Assembly: GCA_023374045.1 (NCBI GenBank)
Contig: CM041776.1
Location: 471,933,375-471,997,374, forward strand
Origin: Limonium bicolor
Taxonomy: Eukaryota; Streptophyta; Magnoliopsida; Caryophyllales; Plumbaginaceae
Length of the DNA stretch: 64,000 bases
Direction: 5' to 3'
Below, one piece after another: positions 55,319-64,000 of this stretch (position 1 is its first letter; each line of letters opens with the position of its first letter). The notes under the pieces are model-generated. The model was not told where the DNA came from and searched no databases. It saw only the letters and a list, made by a program, of their open reading frames with translations. Both the position numbers and the translations under genes were made by a program.

Positions 55319-56421
55319 ATGTCCACCTGCCTCCCTTGTGTGACAATGGTGTAAAACTGGGGTGACCTCACTTTCAAGAATACACATCCGGATGACTCCA
55401 TCAGCACATACCTTAAAAAGGTATGGATCATCCCATAAGAAGTGCTTGATCTGAGAGAGAAATCTCTTCTTTTGTTGGGAAGAGATACCATGAGGCATTA
55501 CCCCGGAGGCTAGGTAATTGGCAATATCTGCATACCATGGTTCGTCAGTACTAGCACTCAATTCAGTGAACAATTCAACCCTACTGGCAAATAAGTTCTT
55601 GTCCACTAAGTCCTCAACCTGCCTGACACTGAACACCGTCTCGTCCGGAAAGTATTCCCGAATGGGAACTCCATCATATGGCTTGTCAATGCGAGAAAGG
55701 TGATCAGCTACCCCGTTGTGGCTTCCCTTCTTGTCCAAACCTAGCACATCAAACTCTTGTAGTAGTAAGATCCAATGCAACAATCTTGGCTTGGTGTCTG
55801 CCTTAGTGAACAGGTACTTCAGGGCGGAATGGTCAGTGTGAACTATTACCTCGCTGACCCATAGGTATGAGCGGAATTTGTCAAGGGCGAGCACAACGAC
55901 GAGGAGCTCTTTCTCTGTGGTTTTGTAGTTTTTCTAGGCATCCACCAGAGGTTTGCTTGCATAAGTGATGATCCGCAGTACCTTATCCTATCTTTGACAA
56001 AGAGCGGCCCCCACAGCATAGTCACTAGCATCGCACATGATCTCAAAGGGAAGAGACCAATCAGGGGCGACAACTACAAGGGCGGAGATTAGTTTCTCGT
56101 TGACGATCTCAAAGGCTCCGAAACAAACTTTGGTGAAGTTGAACTTTGTATCTTTGGCCAACAGATCACTTAGGGGCTTCACAATCTTTGAGAAGTCAGC
56201 AATAAACCTTCGATAGTAGCCGGCGTGACCTAGAAATGCCCTTACATCCTTGACTCAGGTAGGGGGAGGGAGTTTCTTGATGACCTCGACCTTGGCCTGG
56301 TCAACTTCAATACCTGCTTTGGATACTCAATGCCCCAAAACAATGCCCTCCTTCACCATGAAGTGTCATTTCTCCCACTTTAACACCAGGTTAGTATCTT
56401 CACACCTAGTTAAGATCAGAT
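55319..56421 (-). pseudogene. Athila-1 RT thumb, RNase H and integrase zinc finger
   Basis: On the minus strand: RFIADFSKIVKPLSDLLAKD (end of RT), RNase H with Asp in IMCDASDYAVGA and Asp in VHTDHSALKYL, then VADHLSRID, and the integrase finger start [11 protein letters not shown]. There the Tat-minus LTR interrupts at 55318, and the rest follows at 4276. In-frame stops include TAG 55934-55936 (between VDA and KNYKTTEKEL, where CAG is usual) and another TAG near 55988. Confidence 0.9.
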
Positions 56422-57525
56422 CTAATTGATGCAAACAATCGTCAAAACTATAGCCATAAACACTGAAATCATCCATACAAATTTCAATACTTTTTCAATG
56501 AAATCAGTAAAAATTGCTTGCATGCATCGTTGGAAAGTAGCAGGGGCATTGCACAGCCCGAATGGCATTCGGGTGTATGCAAAAGTACCATAAGGACAGG
56601 TGAAGGTAGTCTTCTCCTGATCCTCATGAGCGATTGGAATCTGAAAATAACCCGAATAGCCATCGAGGAAACAATAAAATTCTTGCCCTAATAATCTTTC
56701 CAACATCTGATCAATAAAAGGCAAGGGGAAATGATCTTTTCTGGTGGCAGAATTCAATTTCCTATAATCTATACACATACGCATCCCAGTTGTCTTTCTT
56801 TGAGGGATCAGTTCCCCTTTTTCATTCGGGACCGCCTCTATCCCACCTTTTTTTGGAACCACTTGAACAGGACTAACCCAAGGGCTGTCAGAGATGGGGT
56901 AGATAATACCAGCGTCTAATAATTTGAGAACCTTAGCTTTGACAACTTCTTTTAAATTAGGGTTCAGCCTTCTCTGAAATTTCCTTATGGGCTTGTGATT
57001 TTCTTCCATGGAAATACGATGGGTACCGAAACTAGGGTCAATCCCTTTTAGATCAGCTAAACACCAACCTATGGCTCTTTTGTGATTTCCTAAGACATCT
57101 AACAATTGGACTTCTTGATCAGGAGAGAGAAGCAAAGAAATAATCACAAGCAGAAAATTGTTACCTGATAGGAAAGCGTATTTTAATTCAGACGGTAGTT
57201 CCTTAAGCTTTACCTCAGGTGGTTGCTCAATAGATGGTGTTGCTCTATGGGGCGGGCGGTCTAGACTTTCCAGTGGTGGTCGGTAGATAGGATTCTTTCT
57301 AATGCCGTTATCCAATTGGCCGACGATAGCATTGACTTCCTTTGTTGAAGACTCTTCAATGGATGAAACCAAGACTTGTTCTAAAGCGTTCAACTCATGA
57401 GGTTCGATGGAAGATATAGAGAATACCTCTTCATCGGCTGTGCAATCGTCCTCTCCACCACCTGCTAAAAGTCCAACATAACAGACCGTATGAGCAGAGA
57501 CACTCTTCCTTACCATATGAGCCAT
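56422..57525 (-). pseudogene. Athila-1 reverse transcriptase
   Basis: RT on the minus strand, open for 367 codons: a linker, then IGWCLADLKGIDPSFGTHRI, SDSPWVSPVQVVPKKGG, MRMCIDYRKLNSATRKDHFP, FLDGYSGYFQIPI and YTRMPFGLCNAPATFQRCM. The catalytic box appears as CMDD in the neighbouring frame at about 56467-56478. A one-base shift near 56485 moves it out of the long frame, so the called protein ends in an unrelated tail. Family members have YMDD or YVDD. It would copy element RNA into DNA. Confidence 0.92.
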
Positions 57526-57552
57526 ATTGAACTCAATCTTTTCATCCTCGAA

Positions 57553-57890
57553 TCAGAAGGTGACCTTGCCATCATAAACATCGATGACCGCTCTTGCAGT
57601 GCTTAAAAATGGTCGCCCAAGGATCAAGGGGACTTCAGTATCCTCGTTGATATCCAAGATGACAAAGTCGATAGAGAAGATGAACTTATCAACTCCTACC
57701 ACCAGATTTTCCACCACACCCATTGGTTTGATGGAAGACCGGTCTGCAATTTGGAAACAGAAGGAAACTGGCTTCAGTTGGCTACCACGGATCCTTATGA
57801 ATATGGAATATGACATTATATTGATACTTGCTCCAAGGTCACATAAACCATGACCGCAATCTACATTGTTAGATCTGGAGTTGCCAGCCC
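57553..57890 (-). pseudogene. Athila-1 aspartic protease
   Basis: Minus-strand NNVDCGHGLCDLGASINIM, with the catalytic DLGAS, then QIADRSSIKPMGVVENLVVG, VDKFIFSIDFVILDINEDTE and VPLILGRPFLSTARAVIDV. This is a complete fold by motif order and better preserved than the Athila-2 copy. The upstream side loses recognisable homology around 57890, so gag and the 5' LTR of Athila-1 are not seen in this window. Confidence 0.88.
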
Positions 57891-58300
57891 GTCTCTCTCT
57901 TTTGGTTGCCAGGCTGGCATTTGTACATAAATGAGATATTCGACTACCGATTTGGCCGGAACGCGTTCCAGCATGACGATACTAGGGTATTCCTTCCAGT
58001 CCCAGGAGACCAGATGTCTTTCTTACTTTACTCTTGTACTTTTCCTCTTCATCAGTCCCACAAGTTCTACTTTGATTCCCTGAATGTAAAAGTAGAATTT
58101 TTCTTCTTTGACATGCTTTTGAGAAAAATCCTTGCCTGTCTTTAGTTTTTTGTGATCTTCCGGATTGACTTTCTTCTTTCCTCAGTAGTCCCACAAGTTT
58201 TCCTTGCTTTTTTCCTATTCCTTCTTTTTTTTTAAAAAAAAGAAAGAAAACTTGCCCGTGCCTCGCGCCTTTTCGATGTGTAGAATTTTCGGAGGCGCTT
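57891..58300. other. Unassigned stretch
   Basis: No gene or repeat recognised. It contains two copies of AGTCCCACAAGTT (about 58055 and 58187) and a poly-T/poly-A tract near 58225-58245. It lies between the Athila-1 protease and the gypsy-type ORF. Confidence 0.4.
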
Positions 58301-58963
58301 TATGTCAGCGTCCCTTTTCCAGGAAGGTGCAGAGTCCTTATTTTATCGATTTTTATTAGCCGAGCGCGATCCGTTTTCTTCAAAACTCCAGGTTTTATCT
58401 TTGATACCTTCTCTCTCCTTTACCCACTTCAGACTTCGCCGCTATTTCCTTACGCTTCGTTTCCGAACCTCCTCATTACCTTCCTTGTTTCACTGTTTTT
58501 CCTCCGCTCATCTTCCCCAATGGCCTCTTCTAGCTCGAAGAAAAACAAGGCCGCAGCAAACTTTGCTCCTGCAAAAGAGGCGATTCAAGGTACCTTTTCG
58601 TCCCAGGGGTTTCGCCCTTCCTATTTGAAATCTACCGCACCATTTTCTGCTGATGGGAGCCTTCTCCATCCTCCCTGGACACCTCCTCCCTTCTTTCCTG
58701 CTTAAAGGATGTCGAAGTCCCACAGGGTACTCGCATCTGTCTTCCTTCTTCCGATTCACATCCCCAGACGATTTTGGGCTCGGATATGCCGTTTATGCGG
58801 ACTTTTTCTCTCGTGGCCTTACTGTGCCCCCTCACCCATCGTTCTGGGCTTCCTAATTCGGCGTTACTGCGTGCTTGCTCACCTACACCCAAAGGCAATT
58901 TCTTACCTCCACGCCTATGTCCTCCTTTGTGAGGAGAACAAAAATTCGGGTGGACAGGAAGCA
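58301..58963 (+). pseudogene. Degraded gypsy-type transposon domain ORF (PF04195-like)
   Basis: ATG at 58520 opens MASSSSKKNKAAANFAPAKE and 61 codons. Neighbouring frames then carry DDFGLGYAVYADFFSRGLTV, PPHPSF and finally RRYCVLAHLHPKAISYLHAY, VLLCEE. Together they resemble the putative gypsy-type transposon domain (PF04195) with its GY..VY..FF..GL..P..PF pattern and L.P.A...L..FV..CE ending. At least two frame changes are needed within 440 bp. The sequence then runs into the N gap. 58301-58519 looks like a 5' leader. The family call is by pattern memory only. Confidence 0.45.
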
Positions 58964-59463
58964 NNNNNNNNNNNNNNNNNNNNNNNNNNNNNNNNNNNNN
59001 NNNNNNNNNNNNNNNNNNNNNNNNNNNNNNNNNNNNNNNNNNNNNNNNNNNNNNNNNNNNNNNNNNNNNNNNNNNNNNNNNNNNNNNNNNNNNNNNNNNN
59101 NNNNNNNNNNNNNNNNNNNNNNNNNNNNNNNNNNNNNNNNNNNNNNNNNNNNNNNNNNNNNNNNNNNNNNNNNNNNNNNNNNNNNNNNNNNNNNNNNNNN
59201 NNNNNNNNNNNNNNNNNNNNNNNNNNNNNNNNNNNNNNNNNNNNNNNNNNNNNNNNNNNNNNNNNNNNNNNNNNNNNNNNNNNNNNNNNNNNNNNNNNNN
59301 NNNNNNNNNNNNNNNNNNNNNNNNNNNNNNNNNNNNNNNNNNNNNNNNNNNNNNNNNNNNNNNNNNNNNNNNNNNNNNNNNNNNNNNNNNNNNNNNNNNN
59401 NNNNNNNNNNNNNNNNNNNNNNNNNNNNNNNNNNNNNNNNNNNNNNNNNNNNNNNNNNNNNNN
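58964..59463. other. Assembly gap, 500 N
   Basis: Exactly 500 N, probably a fixed-size scaffold gap of unknown true length. Translations across it are meaningless. Confidence 0.99.
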
Positions 59464-60127
59464 CTCTCCCTTCTTTCCCTCCCTCCTCTGTCCGCTTTCA
59501 TTCCCTCTCTCTATCTATATATCAAAATTAAACACAAGAAAGGGAATCATTAGAAATTGTATTCCGTTTCTGAACCAGAACCAAACAAACTTCTTGATTG
59601 GGGGGAATTCCTTTCCTTTCCTTTCCATTCCCTTTCTTGATTCCATTCCGTTTCCTTATCTCGAAGTGAACGCCCCCTTAGAGTAGTGGAAGCAGTGAAT
59701 CAACACACTTAAGTACACAATGCAAACTCCTTATTGATTATCTTCAAAATAAATAACTTGCATTGCCTACTAAGTAGAAGGGTTCTACCTAGCAGAAACT
59801 TACTCACTAACCCTAACAATTCTCTTATCAGCTCTTTGGAAAGTGGAGTAAGTCTAGGATTGCCCTAGAATGAATCTAACAACAACGCATTACAAAACTA
59901 ACAAATGCGACATGAACTTTTCTCTCTGGTTACAATGTGAAGCTTTCTCTCAAATGTAAGGAAATTTGGGTTGGAAAGCGTGAATGACAGTTGAAATCAT
60001 CTACTTTTAAATAATGAGGTTGTTTGTGCCGTTGAGGGAGTTGGTTCTTGAAAATTTAGCTCCTTAATGACCACAATGTGGGATTTTCGGACCTCACTTG
60101 TTTACTCCTTGAAGCTAACTAGTAAGT
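59464..60127. other. Unassigned stretch right of the gap
   Basis: Pyrimidine-rich start (CTCTCCCTTCTTTCCCTCCC). Then a tract of CCTTTCCTTTCCATTCC-type repeats ends at GAACGCCCCCTTAG (about 59680), which could be one end of a small MITE cut by the gap. 59690-60127 has no gene I can support. Confidence 0.4.
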
Positions 60128-61630
60128 TGTAGGGTAAAAGTATATACACAAAAGAATGAATGAATAAAATAATAAAAACAATAAATAAACCTACAACTCA
60201 ATACGGGTAGCAAAAATCCCGGTCAAAGTAGCAAGGAAGCATATTAAGACCAAGAATATCGAACCCTAGGGACTTGTATGGAAAATCAGTCCTAGCCTTG
60301 GTAATTGCCTAAACTAAATAAGGGGGGAAATGGGTATATTTTCAATTTAAGGAACTAACTAAAATTCTAATCTAAATGGTATTTACACTAATCCGTCCCA
60401 GATTCAAAATGATACACGTCATAAAATCAAGTATGATCACCAAAGAAAATAATAAGTTTCGAATTAGCTAACTTTTGAAAGTGCTGGATATCATGCCGGA
60501 CATAATACGCACGACATATTCAAGAACCATGAATGTGCCGGACATATGATACCCGGCATGCTACCCGGTATATTCAAAATGTCAAGTTTCTTTTTCCAGT
60601 TCGAAGCTGAAACAAAACAATCCCCAATCATTATCAAAACTAGCAAATCTCTTGCCAATAAACGAACCTAAAAGGGGAGAATAACATGGTTAATTCCAAA
60701 TCTTAATTTTCATCTTCTAAATTGTAAAAGACAAATGGAAAGACCACTTGGAATTCCTCAACCATTCTGCCTTTGTTTTGATGAACAAAGTCAGAATTTG
60801 AAGTAAAGGGAAAGAGAAGCAACTTCATTCCACTTGCAAGAAACTCAAAATTCCAAGTTGAAACTTATAACTTTTATTGAATGATCATAATGTAATTACA
60901 AAGAGAACCATTCCAAATCAGAAACTACTAAGGATTCTAATGCATCCTCTATTTCAATGGAAGAAGAAACATAAAGGGAGAATGAGAATGGTCTTAGCCT
61001 TAACCCGATAACAATTCCTTCTTTTTCTTTATAGTTGATGCAAGATCTTCCTCCAGCAGCACTTCGGGATGATTTTGAGGAGTTTTTTAGTGTGGAACAT
61101 GTAAGGAAGATGATGGCCAAAATGCAACTCTCAGCCTCCTTTTTTAGGCCTCAAAATTTCCTTGTGCCGGATGTCTTGTCGGGTCCATGTGATCCGGCAC
61201 CTCTTTAAAAACGTGCGAAGTCTGTAAAGGTCGAAACCGCCAGGGCACGAAAAGTCACTTATGCCGGATAGGGATGTCCGACACCATACCCAGCACTGGG
61301 TATTTTGTTAACGGTAATAAACCGCTAACTCTTGGCGAATCGGAGCGTTTTCTACTTATGCCGGCTACAGGACACCCGGCACTATGCCCGGCAAGCTACT
61401 TTCCTACTTCACACATGTGCCGTGTACAAAGCATCCGGCTCCACATCCGGCAAGGCTCAGTTTCTGATTTAGAACTGTGCTCCTTGCATGGAAAACACAC
61501 AAAGCATAAGTCTGAACATATAAAATGACTTTACATACAAAATAATGTAAATACTAACTATTCTAACCTTAATTTAACTACTTTTACTACAAATCTAGCT
61601 TATAAAATATGATAAGTCTGCAGCTTATCA
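60128..61630 (-). repeat. Athila-3 3' LTR (about 1503 bp)
   Basis: In minus sense it starts TGATAAGCTGCAGACTTATC at 61630, just after PPT-like GGTAAGTGTAGGGCC, and ends ACCCTACA at 60128. Its first bases form a hairpin. A cluster of CCGGC/GCCGG motifs lies at 61160-61460 and GCCGGACAT repeats at 60480-60560. The 60130-61070 part is matched by 1940-2880. Confidence 0.8.
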
Positions 61631-62673
61631 AGGCCCTACACTTACCTTTTGCTAGTCCTCGAGCAAAATTAAATTAGAAAAGAGTAACTATTTGTGCACA
61701 AAACAGATAATCATAATAATGACAATTAGATCATTATTCCTTGACTACCTGACCCTTATTCATAAGCATCACTTAATCTTTCTTATTCCATCAAAAATAT
61801 ACTAATGGGTGTAAAATAAAACATTCAATCTCAAAAACTGATCAAAGACTTTGGGCAATTTTTCATAAGGGATTTTGCAGTCTCCCCTTTTTCAGGTTTC
61901 CAACATTCAGCCCTATTTTTCAAGGGTTTCTGAATGTGGCCAAAACTCTCATCAATGGTTTTTCATGATTCGGCCCTATTTTTCAAGGGGTTTCTAAATC
62001 TAACCATGATTTTTTTTCATTTAGAACAGGGAATTTAGGAGAAAAATAAAAGGAAAAACTCTCGTTTATTGCTTTTATTCCGAGGCAATCTTGCAACCTC
62101 ATAATGCTTCATTTTTTGTAAGAATATTTTTTTCCTTTTCCTTTTTTTTCTTGAAGCTTTTTTCTTCTTTTTCCTTTTTCATACATAATCCCTATTTAAG
62201 ATATTCACCCACAAGAATTGAACCATTTTGAAACGGTAGGAAAAATATTACCCGGAAGTAGATCAAAGACAAAAATAGAAGTAAGGTCATACACTCATGT
62301 TAATAAAAAGAATTACGAAGTAAAAATCGAAATCTAAAAGTCATTAGAAACCTTACCTCTTGAGAGAACAAATATTTAGCCTTCCCTAATGTCATCTTAA
62401 TCAAAGACATGCATAAAGCTAAGTAGAAGGTTAATAAACTTTAAACTTATTATATTGAATAAACTAGATAGGCTATATGTATATAAATGTTTTTTTTCAA
62501 AGTTAAAACTAAATAATAAATTTTGTTTTTTTAAGGGGGGTCCCCCTGCCCTACACTAGGCAGGAACACTGTCCCCAGTGTTCTAAAAAGAGGAGAAATA
62601 AAATAAATAAATAATAGTAGAGGAAAAAGAAAGGAGAACTCTCTTGGAATGTAGATCTCGGAAGGGAAAGGCC
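61631..62673 (-). other. Athila-3 PPT and 3' non-coding region
   Basis: No gene. It contains a repeated TTTTTCAAGGG-type phrase (61915-61995), T-rich tracts, and the GGGGGGTCCCCC palindrome near 62535. Confidence 0.7.
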
Positions 62674-64000
62674 CTACACTTGGTTAGTGCCTGGAGCTCG
62701 CTTTTGTGTGGAGCGACGACGCCAAGTAGGTTTCATTTTCACATTTTTGAGTGGAGTAAGTATCTGGAAACTATCTTGAAAACACATGAAGGCTGGAATG
62801 GCGTTGCCAGGATCACTACTCAAATATTTCTTCAGCCTTGATCCATAGACTTTGAAGTGTTCGCCTTTTGCATTCTCAAGTTCAAAAGTACCAAAGTCAT
62901 TTGTGGAAGTGATGGTGAAAGTCCAGCACAATTGGATTTCAACTTCCTAGGAAAAAGTCGGAGCCTGGAATTATAGAGGAGAACTCGATCACCAACTTGG
63001 AAATTGCGAGTCAAGATAGCTTGATCATGGATCTTCTTGGTGCGTTCTTTATAAAGGTGGGCATTCTCATAGGCATTGTGGCGCAACTCCTCAAGTTATG
63101 ATAGCTGGAAGTTTCTCTTTACGCCATCAGCCGTCATATCAAAATTTAAAGCTTTAAGAGACCAGTAGGCTTTGTGCTCAAGCTCCACTGGCAGATGACA
63201 GGCTTTACCAAACACCAGACGGAAGGGAGTGCTCCCAATAGGAGTTTTGAAGGCAGTCTGATAGGCCCACAAGGCATCATCAAGCTTTTGGGACCAATCT
63301 CGCTTGGAGGAGCTGACTGTTTTCTGAAGGATACACTTTAATTCACGGTTGAAAACTTCAGCCTGCCCATTACACTGAGGATGATAGGGGAGTGCTACCT
63401 TGTGATGTACCCCATATTTATGCAAGAGGGCATCGAATTGGTGGTTGCAGAAGTGGGAACCGCCATCAGAGATGATTGCCCGAGGCACGCCAAATCTTGT
63501 GAAGATGTTTTTCTTGAGGAATTTGAGGACGGTCTTGGCATCTGTGGAGAGGCATGAAATTGCTTCTACCCACTTGGATACATAATCCACAACGACTAAA
63601 ATGTACAGATGTCCTTGAGATGGGGGAAAGGGACCCATAAAATCAATCCCCCAGACATCAAATAGCTCTACTTCCAAAATGTTGTTCAAAGGCATCTCAT
63701 GACGTCTAGAGATATTGCCCATCCTTTGACAACTATCACACTGCGAGACAAATTGGTATGCATCTTTATGTAGTGTCAACCAGAATAAACTTGATTCCAG
63801 AACTTTAGCCGCGGTTCGGGTGGAACCATGATGTCCACCTGCCTCCCTTGTGTGACAAAGGTGTAGGACTGAGGTGACCTCACTTTCAGGAATACACCTC
63901 CGTATTATCCCATCAGCACATACCTTAAAAAGGTAAGGGTCATCCCAGAAGAAGTGTTTGATCTGAGAGAGAAATCTCTTCTTTTGATGGGAAGAGATAC
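62674..64000 (-). pseudogene. Athila-3 integrase, running off the window
   Basis: Minus strand. The finger and upstream part ([20 protein letters not shown]) are open to the window edge, so the gene continues beyond 64000. The core has [18 protein letters not shown], Asp in GIDFMGPF, Asp in ISDGGSHF and Glu in [15 protein letters not shown] stands after KRNFQLS near 63095 where Athila-1 has Glu. The C-terminal part ([23 protein letters not shown]) is split by a further shift near 62930. It is very close to the Athila-1 integrase, so both are from one family. Confidence 0.92.

Noticed and set aside
58632..59686. Long open frames across the N run on both strands
   Set aside because: Unknown bases carry no stops, so these frames are artefacts of the gap.
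60128..61630. Athila-3 LTR as the missing 5' LTR of Athila-1
   Set aside because: No tRNA-Asp-type PBS follows its end at 60127, and Athila-3 integrase lies directly upstream of it in element sense. It is the 3' LTR of another element.

Overview
This is a 64-kb piece of a plant nuclear genome, from an angiosperm and probably a eudicot, although nothing here fixes the species. I see no host gene, tRNA or rRNA. Almost every base that can be explained belongs to transposable elements: Athila-type and Tat/Ogre-type Ty3-gypsy LTR elements, a CACTA (En/Spm) DNA transposon, a solo LTR of Del/Tekay type and a small Mutator-like MITE. A run of exactly 500 N (58964-59463) marks an assembly gap.

The layout is a nested set, and most levels can be closed by finding the target-site duplication (TSD) on both sides. 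(0) 1-1939 is the 3' part of an Athila-like element on the minus strand ('Athila-0'), hit by a MULE-type MITE at 614-975 (9-bp TSD). (1) A second minus-strand Athila ('Athila-1') has its 3' LTR remnant and half its integrase at 1940-4276, and the rest of pol (integrase finger, RNase H, RT, protease) at 55319-57890. (2) Between these halves sits a Tat/Ogre-like minus-strand element ('Tat-minus', 4277-55318, TSD ATGTC). It carries only gag, plus long tandem-repeat arrays, one block of which is duplicated. (3) Its gag gene is cut three times: by a 10.2-kb CACTA element (13862-24064, TSD TAC), by a 3.5-kb solo LTR (24270-27776, TSD TTCCT), and by a plus-strand Athila ('Athila-2', 28214-52323, TSD GCAGC). 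(4) Athila-2 is itself split between protease and RNase H by a plus-strand Tat-like array ('Tat-plus', 33177-47611) with three LTRs and two internal units. To the right are a degraded gypsy-type ORF (58.3-58.96 kb), the gap, an unassigned stretch, and a third minus-strand Athila ('Athila-3', 60128 to the window end).

The CACTA element holds the most complete coding content. It has a Tnp2-type transposase (18198-21457) and a second gene (14651-18075) joining a TnpA/Transposase_24-like part, a DUF8039-like part and a C48 (Ulp1-like) cysteine protease with its His, Asp, Gln and Cys visible. Both carry a few apparent frameshifts. All LTR-element genes are broken by stops or frameshifts, and several stops fit C-to-T change. 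The two Tat-like elements lack pol entirely, so they must have depended on enzymes from related elements. They share the PBS type (tRNA-Arg), the PPT, internal PPT-like motifs beside short palindromes, and a minisatellite block just upstream of the 3' LTR.
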